In this document: positions 56,397-64,000 of the stretch, in pieces
How the letters are laid out: every line of letters begins with the position of its first letter
How positions within the stretch are numbered: the first letter of the stretch is position 1
Position numbers and translations under genes: made by a program
Origin: Microbacterium keratanolyticum
Lineage (GTDB): Bacteria > Actinomycetota > Actinomycetes > Actinomycetales > Microbacteriaceae
Assembly: GCF_016907255.1 (NCBI RefSeq)
Contig: NZ_JAFBBQ010000001.1
Span: 2,170,001 to 2,234,000 of the forward strand
Length of the DNA: 64,000 nucleotides
Direction: 5' to 3'
Notes under the pieces: generated by a model
What the model saw: the letters and a program-made list of their open reading frames with translations, nothing else
Databases searched by the model: none
What the model was told of the DNA's origin: nothing

Positions 56397-57494
56397 ATGG
56401 CTCTTTTCTCGCGTCGCTCCAAGTCCGACAACGCTGCGTCCGAGGCGGACGCTGCGGAGAACGCGACGACGGAGGCATCCGTCTCCGGGGCGCCCGCCCC
56501 CGTGACAGCAGAAGAGCCCTCGACCCCGGACGTGCCCAACGTCTCCATCTCGATGGAGACGTTCCGCGGCGTAGGAGCGGCATCGACGCCGGCGCCCACC
56601 CCGCAGGCGCCCCCGGTGCGACCAGCCACGCCCGCGCTGCCCCTCGCTCCCGCCGACCCGCCGGAGCAGACCGAGACGGTTCCGGGCATGAAAGACAACG
56701 TGCTGCTGCGCGAGGCGCTCGCAGAGCTCGGCGAGGCGCCCACCAATGAGCAGCTCCTCGGCGTGCTGCGTCAGACCCTTCAGGGGCACCTCTACCTGCG
56801 AGTGCAGGGCGACGCACAAGAGCAGATCAACGCCGGTCAGCCGCTCGCGATCGCCGTCGCGCGCGAGGGCGAGAACCAGTTCATGCTGGCCTACAGCTCG
56901 GCAGGAGCGGTGAAGGCCTCGGTGCTGCTCGAGAGCGACCCGACGGCCACATCCGCGGTGGCTCAGCCCGTCCATGCCGTGTTCTCGCAGCTTCTCGCCG
57001 GCCCGTTCGCGGGTGTCGTGCTCGACACCGCGTCGGCTCCGCATCGCGCGGTCTTCCCGCGTGAGCTGATCGAGAAGGCGATGAATCAGGCCGACCCCGG
57101 TTTCGCGCTCAAGACGCAGCTCGCGACACCGCGCGACGCATCCTCTGAGGCGCGTGTCGGCGAGGAACTCGCAACGGCCCGACTCTGGGTTGCGGTCGCG
57201 ACGGGGCAGGAAGAGGGGCAGTTCGGCATCGCCGAAGCACAGACCGCTGATGGCTCCCGCCTGCTGCAACTGTTCTCGCACCCCCTGGAGATCATCGCAC
57301 TCGGGCGTGGAGAGCAGCCGATGCCCTTCACCGCGGAGCAGCTGGGCACGGTTCTCGCCCAGCACGCCGAACTCGATGGCGTTCTGATTGACGCAGCGGG
57401 CCCCACGATCGCGGTACGCCGCGCCGCTCTCGGCGCGGTCATCGCGCTCGCGAAGCCCCAGGAGGATGGCGCAGCGGAGCCCGCAGCCGAATAG
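56397..57494 (+). CDS. SseB family protein
   Basis: The 365-residue protein has a disordered acidic and Pro-rich N-terminal third and an SseB domain, seen as NVLLREALAELGEAPTNEQLLGVLRQTLQGHLYLRVQGDAQ and LPLAIAVAREGENQFMLAYSSAGAVKA-type sequence, then the C-terminal SseB domain near 240-350. The SISMETFRGVG motif near 52-62 resembles a short conserved segment of actinobacterial homologues. Function is unknown. Likely transcribed alone from a leaderless promoter, with a strong terminator behind it. Confidence 0.85.
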   Translation: MALFSRRSKSDNAASEADAAENATTEASVSGAPAPVTAEEPSTPDVPNVSISMETFRGVGAASTPAPTPQAPPVRPATPALPLAPADPPEQTETVPGMKDNVLLREALAELGEAPTNEQLLGVLRQTLQGHLYLRVQGDAQEQINAGQPLAIAVAREGENQFMLAYSSAGAVKASVLLESDPTATSAVAQPVHAVFSQLLAGPFAGVVLDTASAPHRAVFPRELIEKAMNQADPGFALKTQLATPRDASSEARVGEELATARLWVAVATGQEEGQFGIAEAQTADGSRLLQLFSHPLEIIALGRGEQPMPFTAEQLGTVLAQHAELDGVLIDAAGPTIAVRRAALGAVIALAKPQEDGAAEPAAE

Positions 57495-57507
57495 AATCAC
57501 CGTCTGC

Positions 57508-57548
57508 AACGAGGGGTGAGCGGAAACATCCGCCCACTCCTCGTTTTT
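57508..57548 (+). terminator. Intrinsic terminator after the SseB gene
   Basis: AACGAGGGGTGAGCGGA pairs with TCCGCCCACTCCTCGTT with two bulges around an ACA-type loop and runs into TTTTT at 57544-57548. The remaining 160 bases to the next gene hold no clear element; a ribosome binding site GAGGGG precedes 57710. Confidence 0.85.
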
Positions 57549-57709
57549 CGCTGTACCCGACTCTCGGCATCTTCATCTGGCCCCGGTGCGTTCGGAAATA
57601 TCGCCCTTGCCACCGACGGCGGGGCAGTCCAGGATGTAGGCACCAGCGCGACGCGGCGCACCGGAAAGCGACGTTCTTGCGCACCATCCAGTTCATTGAG
57701 GGGAACGAG

Positions 57710-58339
57710 ATGTCTAAGAACAACAATCGCCGCAAGGTGCTGGCCGTGCTCGCGGGCGGGCTTGTCCTCGGGGTCGGCGCTGCTGTGACGCTTGCTGCCT
57801 GGAACGACTCCGAGTTCGCTACCGGAACCTTCACCGCCGGCAGCTTTGACCTCGAAGGCTCCATCACCAGCGGAACGACCGGGTTCGCGAACCACAACAC
57901 GGCGGGCACCGCTCAGGCGCTGTCGTTCACGTTGCCCGCGGGCGTCGTGAACAACATGTCTCCCGGCCAGACCGTGTACGCGCCGTTCTGGGTGCGGCTG
58001 GCGGCGAACACGACGAGCGATGCCACCGTGATACCTGCGGCCATCACCGCCGGCACCGGAGGCAACGAGGCGAACATGTCGTACTCGATCTCCGTCATCG
58101 GCGTCGCGGAGACGTGCAATCAGACCACAGCCGCCGCGGGCACGACCATCGCGACGGGATCCACGCTCTCGGCGCTGACCGGTGCCGCATCCACCGCGCT
58201 CGTGAAGGGCTCGCCGACCACGGCCGCCGGCACCGCGATCCAGATGTGCTTCGCCGTCACGGCGGGGAACCAGGCGTCGCTGGTGCAGGGAGCCTCGGCG
58301 ACGGCCACATGGCGATTCGAAGCGACCTCGACGAACTGA
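57710..58339 (+). CDS. SipW-dependent exported protein, TasA-like (first copy)
   Basis: The 209-residue protein has the special signal sequence of SipW substrates: RRKVLAVLAGGLVLGVGAAVTLAAWNDSEFATGTFTAGSFDLEGS. The mature part is a Thr/Ala/Gly-rich beta protein with two Cys residues near 130 and 183. In Bacillus such proteins (TasA, CalY) form biofilm fibres. The ATG at 57710 has GAGGGG upstream. It starts a run of five genes that ends at 60768, with gaps of 12 bases or less. Confidence 0.88.
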   Translation: MSKNNNRRKVLAVLAGGLVLGVGAAVTLAAWNDSEFATGTFTAGSFDLEGSITSGTTGFANHNTAGTAQALSFTLPAGVVNNMSPGQTVYAPFWVRLAANTTSDATVIPAAITAGTGGNEANMSYSISVIGVAETCNQTTAAAGTTIATGSTLSALTGAASTALVKGSPTTAAGTAIQMCFAVTAGNQASLVQGASATATWRFEATSTN

Positions 58340-58343
58340 TCTC

Positions 58344-58997
58344 ATGCACACCCGCAGAGCCGTGCGGGAGAAGAGGCAACAACGCTCCCGCCGCGTGAGA
58401 GCAGTGCTTGCCGGAGGCCTGGTCTTCGGTGTCGGGGCTGCCGCGACGCTCGCTTCCTGGACTGATCAGGAGGTCGCGACGGCGACCATCACGGCAGGGA
58501 CCTTCGCGATCGAATCGCGTACGAACCTCGGAGCCTTCGAGGATTCGCCGCATACACCTGCGCTGACTCTGCCTCTCGGGGCAACCGGACTGTATCCGGG
58601 TGAGAAGCGTGCCGCGTGGATCCAGATCCAGAACAAGGGGTCCGTGCCCGGCACGGTCAGTCTCAGCGGGGTGACGGTGGTCGGTGCGGACAACGTGAGC
58701 GCGCCGACAGGCAACAGCGCGAACCTGCAGAACGTGCTGAAAGTGGGAGTCGCAGTGACGACCACCACCAATGGCGCGGTTGCTCCCTCCTGCACGACGG
58801 CGACGCCGACGACATCCGTCGCCACCGGAGCGACCGTCGTGCCCGCTCCGGTGGCCACGGGGGCGCTGGCGGCGAATCGCGGCAACATCGTCTCCTTCTG
58901 CGTCGTCGTCGAGTTCCCGGTGACCGCGGGCAACAACACGCAGGGCGGCGATGTACGACCCACCTGGACCTTCACGGCGACCACGCCGACGACCTGA
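58344..58997 (+). CDS. SipW-dependent exported protein, TasA-like (second copy)
   Basis: The 217-residue paralogue has the signal sequence RVRAVLAGGLVFGVGAAATLASWTDQEVATATITAGTFAIES with a longer basic head. The mature domain is Thr-rich with the same length as the first copy and two Cys residues (PSCTTA and SFCVVV). It begins 4 bases after the first copy, so the two arose by duplication or were recruited as a pair to form one fibre or surface layer. Confidence 0.87.
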   Translation: MHTRRAVREKRQQRSRRVRAVLAGGLVFGVGAAATLASWTDQEVATATITAGTFAIESRTNLGAFEDSPHTPALTLPLGATGLYPGEKRAAWIQIQNKGSVPGTVSLSGVTVVGADNVSAPTGNSANLQNVLKVGVAVTTTTNGAVAPSCTTATPTTSVATGATVVPAPVATGALAANRGNIVSFCVVVEFPVTAGNNTQGGDVRPTWTFTATTPTT

Positions 58998-59009
58998 CAA
59001 GGAGGAGAG

Positions 59010-59630
59010 ATGCTGCGGATGCTGCGCGCTGTCGGGCGCGGGATACGAGAAGGACTCCTCACTCTGGCCGCCGCGGGCGGTGTGATCTGCATGGTCCTGG
59101 TCGTGCTGGCGTTCACCGGCGGCTTCTCGCTCATGATGTTCAAGACCGGATCGATGGCGCCGACGATCCCGGCGGGCTCGGTCGCGCTCGTGCAGGAGAT
59201 CCCGGCTGCCCAGATCGTCGTCGGCGACATCGTGACGGTTGCCCGCGAGGATGAGCTCCCGGTCACACACCGGGTCACGAGCGTCGCATCCGGCGATGAT
59301 CCTGACGCGCGCGTGATCACCATGCGCGGTGATGCAAACGATGTCGACGACCCCGTGGCCTACGTCGTCTCGGACGTGCGCATCGTGCGCGGCTCCCTCC
59401 CGCACCTGGCGAACGTGGTCGTCTGGCTCGCTCAGCCCCTCGTGCTCGGCGGCATCACGCTCGGAGCGGCGCTCCTGGTCGGGTGGGCGTTCTGGCCGCG
59501 TTCCCGAAGAGAGGAGTCGGATGCTGCGGCATCCGATCTCCCGGCCGATGAGGCGGGCGCCGATGGCGCATTCGGCGGAGACGAGCCGGTGCCCGTGGGG
59601 GCGGGTCTGCGGAGGGATCGTCGGACATGA
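59010..59630 (+). CDS. sipW: Signal peptidase I, SipW/ER type
   Basis: The 206-residue peptidase has an N-terminal membrane helix, the catalytic Ser48 in KTGSMAPTIPAGSVALV and His87 in PVTHRV in place of the lysine of normal bacterial signal peptidases, which is the hallmark of the SipW/ER-type enzymes. A second membrane helix (VVVWLAQPLVLGGITLGAALLVGWAF) and a 40-residue acidic tail follow. It should cleave the three neighbouring precursor proteins. Bacillus SipW also acts as a regulator of biofilm genes; nothing here shows this. Confidence 0.92.
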   Translation: MLRMLRAVGRGIREGLLTLAAAGGVICMVLVVLAFTGGFSLMMFKTGSMAPTIPAGSVALVQEIPAAQIVVGDIVTVAREDELPVTHRVTSVASGDDPDARVITMRGDANDVDDPVAYVVSDVRIVRGSLPHLANVVVWLAQPLVLGGITLGAALLVGWAFWPRSRREESDAAASDLPADEAGADGAFGGDEPVPVGAGLRRDRRT

Positions 59631-60259
59631 GGCGTCTCCGGTGTGCGACAGCGGCGCTGGCGATGATGATCGCCGGGATCGCGGGTGCGCCGGCGGTGCA
59701 TGCGGACGCGTCGACACAGGTCGTGCAAGGGCAGTACGTGCGCCTGGTCTCGGTTGCCGACTGGGATGCTGCGCAGAACCTGCGCCCGGGAGCATCGGTG
59801 CAGTGGGATGTCGCGGTGAGCGCGGATGCTCCGGAGGCGGGGAAACTCACCGTCGGGGTGAGTGCGCGCGGTGACGCCTCTCTGCGCATTCATGCCGTTC
59901 TGTGCATGAATCCGTGGGAGGGTGAATCCTGCCCGGGTGGGGCGCGCACTCTCGTCGAGAACTGGAGCGTTCCGCGCGATGGCTCGCTGACGCCGCTGGC
60001 CGAGTTCGATGCCGCTCGCGAAGGGCACCTGCGCCTGCAGGTCGCCCTCGACCAAGGGGCTGTCGGAAGCAGTGAGCTGCGCGTGCACGGGCAGGGCGCA
60101 GGCGACGCCGTCAGCGTCGGCCCCGGAGATGATCTCGCTCCCACCGGGATGTCGCCTTTCGTCCCTGTGCTGTTCGGGCTGAGCGCAGCGCTGCTCCTGC
60201 TCGGGGGCGCGCTGGCGTTGACGTTCCGCCCGCGAGGCGCTGTCCGGAGCGGACGATGA
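59627..60259 (+). CDS. Secreted protein with LAxTG sortase signal
   Basis: The 210-residue protein has a signal peptide (ATAALAMMIAGIAGAPAVHA) and a beta-rich domain with two Cys residues (AVLCMNPWEGESCPGGA). The C-terminus is a sorting signal: LAPTG at 170-174, a hydrophobic helix at about 179-200 and a basic tail RPRGAVRSGR. LAxTG is the motif of class E sortases of high-GC Gram-positive bacteria. It may anchor the SipW-dependent proteins of this operon to the wall. The sortase is not in the window. The ATG overlaps the sipW stop. Confidence 0.8.
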   Translation: MRRLRCATAALAMMIAGIAGAPAVHADASTQVVQGQYVRLVSVADWDAAQNLRPGASVQWDVAVSADAPEAGKLTVGVSARGDASLRIHAVLCMNPWEGESCPGGARTLVENWSVPRDGSLTPLAEFDAAREGHLRLQVALDQGAVGSSELRVHGQGAGDAVSVGPGDDLAPTGMSPFVPVLFGLSAALLLLGGALALTFRPRGAVRSGR

Positions 60260-60768
60260 GGCGCCGGGTGGCCGCGGCCGCCGCGGGCCTGTCGATCCTT
60301 CTCGCGGGCGCGCTGATGCCCGGCGTGCAGCCGACAACGGCCTCGTTCGTCGACGACGAGTATGCAACGACCGCGATCTCCACGGTCACGCTGGCACCTC
60401 CGCAGAGCCTCTCGATGATCAACTGCACGGGTCTTCTCGGAACCGGTATCGGCGCGGGTGTGACGATCGAGTGGCAGTTTCCCGCGGGCGCGCCGTACAC
60501 GGGTTTCACACCCGCCGCGAACGTGCAGTGGGCATTCAACAGTGCGGGGGACAACTGGCAAGCGGTGGCGACGCAGGCGCAGGGCAACGGGCGCTATCGC
60601 ACCACATTCAACACGGGCATCATCAGCGGGCTGCTGAGCCTCCTTCTCGGTGGCGAGATGACCTTTCAGTCGCGCACGGTGCTCGGCAACTGGGTCTCGG
60701 GGAGCAGCACGAAGGTGAAGTACACCGCCCCCGTCCTGGGAAGCCCCAGCTGCCAGATCGTGCCCTGA
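60256..60768 (+). CDS. Exported protein with SipW-type signal (third candidate substrate)
   Basis: The 170-residue protein starts with RRRVAAAAAGLSILLAGALMPGVQPTTASFVDDEYATTAIST, where TASF-DDEYA matches the end of SipW-type signals. The mature part has two Cys residues (INCTGLL and PSCQIVP) and looks like a small beta domain with a fibronectin-like pattern. It overlaps the LAxTG gene by four bases. Function is unknown. Confidence 0.8.
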   Translation: MRRRVAAAAAGLSILLAGALMPGVQPTTASFVDDEYATTAISTVTLAPPQSLSMINCTGLLGTGIGAGVTIEWQFPAGAPYTGFTPAANVQWAFNSAGDNWQAVATQAQGNGRYRTTFNTGIISGLLSLLLGGEMTFQSRTVLGNWVSGSSTKVKYTAPVLGSPSCQIVP

Positions 60769-60769
60769 G

Positions 60770-61450
60770 TCAGTCCATCAGTGCGAGCGCGCGGAACGCA
60801 TCTCGCTCGCGCAGCTCCTCACGGCGGCTGGCAGGAGCAGGAGAGACGCGAGCCGGTGCGGCGCGCCCCGTGGTGCGCTGGTAGAGCTCGTCGATGAGGG
60901 AGGTGGCGAGTCCGACGAGCTTCGCGATCTCGGTCTCGTCGCGGTCGATCCAGGTGCATCGGGGCTCGTCGTCGACAGGCACGAAGTCGTCGTGCTGCTC
61001 CCAGACGACGAGGGTGCGCTCGGCGCCCAGCACGTGCTGCTGCCACCACACCTGGCGGAGGTAGGTGCGCGGCACGGAACGCCAGGCCTTGTTCGTCGTC
61101 TTGATCTCGGCCAGCACGATGCGTCCGTCACCGTCCACCGCGATGCCGTCGGGGGTGGCGAGATGACGGTGCTCGACCTCGGCGCGGAACAGCGCAGAAG
61201 AGGGGAGGATGCCGTGGGTCGCGGCGACCCAGGCCGCGATCTCGGGCTCTCGCCGGCGGCCATGGTCGGTGTAGGCGTTCCCCATGAAACGGGCGCCCCC
61301 GCCGAGTTTCGCCTCCGCCGCGCGGGCGATGGAGGCGGGGCTGGTGAGGTTCGCGACATCCGTCGCAGTGATCCCGCGCGAGCGCGCCCGAAGCCAGGCG
61401 ACCCGGTCGCGGGAGTCCGCGACGATTCGGGCTTCGAGTTCGGGGGTCAC
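60770..61450 (-). CDS. YqaJ-like exonuclease domain protein
   Basis: The 226-residue protein has the YqaJ/lambda-exonuclease fold: RSRGITATDVANL, GRRREPEIAAWVAATHGI, ATPDGIAVDGDGRIVLAEIKTTNKAW with the Asp, Glu and Lys of the PD-(D/E)XK active site, and YLRQVWWQQHVLGAERTLVVWEQHD. Most YqaJ proteins belong to phages, where they work with a recombinase, but no other phage gene is near. It is probably a domesticated chromosomal nuclease. The GTG start has a TAGCCT -10 (61457-61462, reverse) 6 bases upstream. It converges on the SipW operon with one base between the genes. Confidence 0.85.
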   Translation of the reverse strand: MTPELEARIVADSRDRVAWLRARSRGITATDVANLTSPASIARAAEAKLGGGARFMGNAYTDHGRRREPEIAAWVAATHGILPSSALFRAEVEHRHLATPDGIAVDGDGRIVLAEIKTTNKAWRSVPRTYLRQVWWQQHVLGAERTLVVWEQHDDFVPVDDEPRCTWIDRDETEIAKLVGLATSLIDELYQRTTGRAAPARVSPAPASRREELRERDAFRALALMD

Positions 61451-61593
61451 CTTTCGAGGCTACCCCCGGGCGCGCATGCCTGCGTCCGCACACGCCGTGC
61501 CGCACCGGCGTCGCTCCGGCGTGCCACCGCCGGGAGGATGCGGCCTCGGCGTTCACGGGGCGAAGGGAAGAGGGGGAGTAACACCTCCTCGAT

Positions 61594-61622
61594 TTGGGTG
61601 GCGGATGCCGGTGGGGTAAAGT
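61594..61622 (+). promoter_or_regulatory. Promoter of rplJ-rplL
   Basis: TTGGGT (61594-61599), a 17-base spacer and TAAAGT (61617-61622) form a standard sigma-A promoter. Transcription would start near 61629. The 140 bases between the YqaJ gene and this promoter hold no other element that I can see. Confidence 0.7.
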
Positions 61623-61628
61623 TGTCGG

Positions 61629-61766
61629 TAACCGAAGACCGCCGGTCATCGTGTTGCGTGAAAACGCAGCATGATCGAAGCACTGCTCTCGCAGGGGCCC
61701 GCGCAGGACACGAACGAATCCCAGTTCTCTGGATGTAGCTCCGTGCGCTTGCGCCGGAGCTTTTTT
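61629..61766 (+). ncRNA. Ribosomal protein L10 leader with attenuator
   Basis: About 220 bases of leader precede rplJ. This is the place of the L10 leader, to which the L10-L12 complex binds to repress its own operon. The 3' part is a terminator: AGCTCCG (61737-61743) pairs with CGGAGCT (61755-61761), with an inner GCG/CGC around CTTG, followed by TTTTTT. Attenuation is inferred from this terminator inside the leader. The 5' part would form the protein-binding kink-turn region, which I did not fold in detail. Confidence 0.8.
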
Positions 61767-61846
61767 CTTGCCGCAGCGCCGGATCCGGAAGGTCGAGGTC
61801 GATGCTCCTCTCACCAGGAGCATCCCGTACCCACCAAGGAGTGACC

Positions 61847-62335
61847 ATGGCGCAGAAGGATGCATCGGTTGCCGAGCTCACGAAGAACTTCGAGAACTCG
61901 AACGCCGTCCTGCTGACCGAGTACCGCGGTCTGACGGTTGCCCAGCTCAAGGAGCTGCGTAACAACCTTCGTCAGGACGCGAACTACGCCGTGGTGAAGA
62001 ACACGCTGACCAAGATTGCTGCGAACAACGCAGGAATCACGTCGCTGGACGACGACCTCAAGGGTCCGTCGGCTGTGGCGTTCGTGCACGGTGACTTCGT
62101 CACCGCTGCAAAGGCTCTGCGTGACTTCGCCAAGGCCAACCCGCTTCTCGTGATCAAGGGTGGCGTCTTCGAGGGCACCGCTCTCAACGCTGACGAGGTC
62201 AACAAGTACGCCTCGCTGGAGAGCCGTGAGGTTCTGCTGGCAAAGGCCGCGGGCATGATGAAGGCGACGATGGGCAAGGCTGCGGCCACCGTCGACGCTC
62301 TTCGCGAAAAGCTGGAGACCGCCGAGGCCGCGTAA
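61847..62335 (+). CDS. rplJ: Large ribosomal subunit protein L10
   Basis: The 162-residue protein is the base of the L12 stalk. The N-terminal rRNA-binding part ([61 protein letters not shown]) and the C-terminal helix that binds L12 dimers are normal. The ATG at 61847 follows AAGGAGTGACC; an earlier ATG at 61802 has no ribosome binding site. Confidence 0.97.
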   Translation: MAQKDASVAELTKNFENSNAVLLTEYRGLTVAQLKELRNNLRQDANYAVVKNTLTKIAANNAGITSLDDDLKGPSAVAFVHGDFVTAAKALRDFAKANPLLVIKGGVFEGTALNADEVNKYASLESREVLLAKAAGMMKATMGKAAATVDALREKLETAEAA

Positions 62336-62383
62336 GCGACCAGCGATTTCCTCTCTACAAACCACATCAATAGGAGATACATC

Positions 62384-62767
62384 ATGGCGAAGCTCACCAC
62401 TGAGGAGCTGCTTGAGCAGTTTGCTGGCCTGACGCTCATCGAGCTCAGCGAGTTCGTGAAGGCGTTCGAGGAGAAGTTCGACGTCACCGCTGCTGCCCCC
62501 GTCGCCGTTGCCGGCGCTGCTGGTGGCGCTGGCGCTGCTGAGGCTGAGGAAGAGAAGGACTCCTTCGACGTCATCCTCGAGTCGGCTGGCGACAAGAAGA
62601 TCCAGGTCATCAAGACGGTCCGCGAGCTCACCTCGCTCGGCCTCGGCGAGGCCAAGGCTGTCGTCGACGGTGCACCCAAGGCTGTGCTCGAGGGCGCAAA
62701 CAAGGAGACCGCCGAGAAGGCCAAGGCTGCTCTCGAAGAGGCTGGCGCAACGGTTACCCTCAAGTAA
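62384..62767 (+). CDS. rplL: Large ribosomal subunit protein L7/L12
   Basis: The 127-residue stalk protein has the N-terminal dimerisation part ([30 protein letters not shown]), the Ala/Gly-rich hinge and the C-terminal factor-binding domain ([70 protein letters not shown]). It follows rplJ by 48 bases with an AGGAGA site before the ATG. Confidence 0.98.
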   Translation: MAKLTTEELLEQFAGLTLIELSEFVKAFEEKFDVTAAAPVAVAGAAGGAGAAEAEEEKDSFDVILESAGDKKIQVIKTVRELTSLGLGEAKAVVDGAPKAVLEGANKETAEKAKAALEEAGATVTLK

Positions 62768-62787
62768 TCTCGCGTTCTCACGCTTCG

Positions 62788-62817
62788 CGAAGGCCCTGGG
62801 TTCTCCCGGGGCCTTCG
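62788..62817 (+). terminator. Terminator of the rplJL operon
   Basis: A 13-bp stem with one U-G pair (62788-62800 with 62805-62817) and a TTCT loop starts 20 bases after the rplL stop, between rplL and the convergent LacI-family gene. Confidence 0.8.
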
Positions 62818-62834
62818 TGCGTTGAACGAGAGAA

Positions 62835-63839
62835 TCAGCCTCGGGGGGCTGTCGAGTTCCGCACCACGAGAGCGGATGCCTCCACCCGGCGAGCGAGCGG
62901 TGCATCCGGGTTCTGCATGCGCTCCTGCAGCAGCCGCACCGCCGTGCGCCCCTGTTCCCGAGGATGCTGACGCATCGTCGTCAGCCCGAACATCTCCGCG
63001 TACTGGTGATCGTCGATTCCCACGACACTCAGTTCGCCGGGGATCGAGATCGCCATCCGCCGCGCCGCGATCATCGCCCCCACCGCGGTCTCATCGCACA
63101 CCGCCAGCAGTCCCGTCGGCCGCGTGCGCTTGTTGCCGAGGAGATCTCCGGCTGCTGCGTATCCTCCGGGCACGGAGGACTCTGCGGGGACGATGCGCGC
63201 CGCATCCTCGAGGCCTGCCTCCGCCATCGCGTCGAGGTAGCCGCGGATGCGCAGCGCGTCGCCGAAGCCCGCCCGCTGGGGGTCAGCGGGGCCGCCGAGG
63301 AACGCGATGTCGGTGTGACCGAGGTCGATCAGATGCTCCGTCGCGACGTGAGCAGTGAGGCGATCATCGAGCATGATCGAGCTCGCCCCCTCGCTGTGCG
63401 GGCCGATCGTGACGATGGGGCGCCGGGCCTTCAGCAGCCTCTCGATCTCGTGGGCCTCCGGCTCGATGCCGACGGCGATGACACCGTCGAAGCGTCGCCG
63501 TGAGATGGCGTGGTCGAGCATGCGCGCCCGGCCTTCGCTGCCGTCGGCGCCGTTGTACAGCATGAGGTCGAGTCCGCCCGTGAGGAGCTCCTCCTGCACG
63601 CCGTCGAGGAGCTCGGCGAAGTACCAGCGGTCTGCGCGGGGCAGGATCACCGCCACGGTCTGGGTGCGTCCGGTGGCCAGGCTCGCCGCTCCCGGGTGAG
63701 CGACGAATCCGAGCTCTTGCGCGGCACGGGTGACACGCGCGTGTGTCTCGGCGGAGACGTATCCGGAGCCGTTGAGCGCGCGACTGGCCGTCGACTTCGA
63801 GACGCCGGCGCGCGCGGCGACATCGGCGAGTGTGGACAT
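62835..63839 (-). CDS. LacI family transcriptional regulator
   Basis: The 334-residue repressor has the N-terminal helix-turn-helix and hinge (TLADVAARAGVSKSTASRALNGSGYVSAETHARVTRAAQELGFVAHPGAASL) and a periplasmic-binding-protein-like sugar domain, with VGIDDHQYAEMFGLTTMRQHP near the C-terminus. The ligand is not predictable. It is divergent from a gene cut by the window edge, and two LacI-type operators lie between them, so it very likely represses that neighbour, probably a sugar-use gene. Confidence 0.94.
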   Translation of the reverse strand: MSTLADVAARAGVSKSTASRALNGSGYVSAETHARVTRAAQELGFVAHPGAASLATGRTQTVAVILPRADRWYFAELLDGVQEELLTGGLDLMLYNGADGSEGRARMLDHAISRRRFDGVIAVGIEPEAHEIERLLKARRPIVTIGPHSEGASSIMLDDRLTAHVATEHLIDLGHTDIAFLGGPADPQRAGFGDALRIRGYLDAMAEAGLEDAARIVPAESSVPGGYAAAGDLLGNKRTRPTGLLAVCDETAVGAMIAARRMAISIPGELSVVGIDDHQYAEMFGLTTMRQHPREQGRTAVRLLQERMQNPDAPLARRVEASALVVRNSTAPRG

Positions 63840-63905
63840 GATCGACTCCGGGGTGGGGCCGCTGCGATGCGGATCGGGATCAGCCTAGCGCGGCTGGAGA
63901 AAAGA

Positions 63906-63944
63906 GGGAACCGGTTCCATCTTGTCCGCGCGGGAGCGCTTCCA
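63906..63944. promoter_or_regulatory. Pair of LacI-family operators
   Basis: GGAACCGGTTCC (63907-63918) is a perfect 12-bp palindrome with the central CG typical of LacI-family sites. GGGAGCGCTTCC (63932-63943) is a second near-palindrome with one mismatch. Their centres are 25 bases apart. They lie 66-105 bases before the regulator start and 36-74 bases before the divergent gene. Confidence 0.75.
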
Positions 63945-63979
63945 TAGTCTTCGAGAAGCGGCAAGAAGGTTGTGAGCTT

Positions 63980-64000
63980 GTGACCCGACAGCCATTGTGC
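63980..64000 (+). CDS. Start of a divergent gene cut by the window edge
   Basis: A GTG at 63980 with AAGAAGG 10 bases upstream begins a frame (VTRQPLC) that runs off the window. The divergent arrangement with the LacI-type regulator and its operators suggests a gene of carbohydrate uptake or breakdown. Only seven codons are visible, so the gene itself cannot be identified. Confidence 0.35.

Noticed and set aside
53855..56746. Reverse-strand open frame of 963 codons opposite pcrA
   Set aside because: Antisense to a well-conserved helicase and without motifs of its own.
60770..61450. Prophage remnant around the YqaJ-like gene
   Set aside because: Both neighbours are ordinary chromosomal genes (SipW operon, rplJL) and no integrase, attachment repeat or other phage gene is visible.

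Overview
The window comes from a high-GC, motile actinobacterium. The closest fit is a member of the Microbacteriaceae such as Microbacterium. The reasons are the very GC-rich coding sequence, the abundance of GTG and TTG starts, the frequent word GCATCC, short TANNNT promoters placed 6-9 bases before start codons, GuaB3 next to guaB, and families such as DUF2277, DUF3817 and SipW-type exported proteins. The genus is an inference; I saw no rRNA, tRNA, CRISPR array, insertion sequence or prophage.

Layout. 1-5201: an endonuclease-domain gene cut by the window edge, then a reverse-strand branched-chain amino acid ABC transporter (livHMGF, no binding protein nearby). 5371-19667: purine and housekeeping genes: guaB, guaB3 and guaA (GMP synthesis), small membrane proteins, OsmC, an ABC-F ATPase, SURF1 and a large secreted nuclease/5'-nucleotidase. 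19756-47478: one almost continuous flagellar locus: FliA-like sigma factor, fliC, fliD, fliS, a FliT-like gene, flgBC-fliEFG, fliHIJK-flgDE, flbD-motAB-fliMNO, fliPQR-flhBA, csrA, flgN-flgKL-fliW, an HU-like gene and a divergent sigma-factor paralogue. 47502-57548: AlkD-type protein, a PAP2 phosphatase interrupted by a stop codon, GlsB/YeaQ, Bax-inhibitor-1, GDPD, a two-gene ABC exporter, YccF, the helicase PcrA and SseB. 57710-60768: a SipW signal peptidase with three candidate substrates and an LAxTG surface protein, probably one operon. 60770-64000: a YqaJ-like nuclease, the L10 leader with rplJ-rplL, and a LacI-family regulator with operators in front of a divergent gene cut by the edge.

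The most notable result is the control layer of the flagellar locus. Six flagellar transcription units begin with the same bipartite promoter, GGTTAC, 15-16 bases, CGCGATAGT (fliC has a variant -10). In three of them (flgB, fliH and fliP) the predicted transcript starts with two small hairpins that each show GGA in a 7-base loop, at nearly fixed distances from the promoter (14 bases), from each other (22-23 bases) and from the start codon (34-35 bases). The fliC leader has one such hairpin plus a matching ribosome binding site, and the HU-like gene has two. This is the form of a CsrA binding site, and csrA and its antagonist fliW are both in the locus. I infer a CsrA-FliW translational regulon that covers basal-body and export-apparatus operons as well as flagellin. 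The flbD-motAB-fliMNO unit has the promoter but not the hairpins, so stator and switch genes may escape this control.
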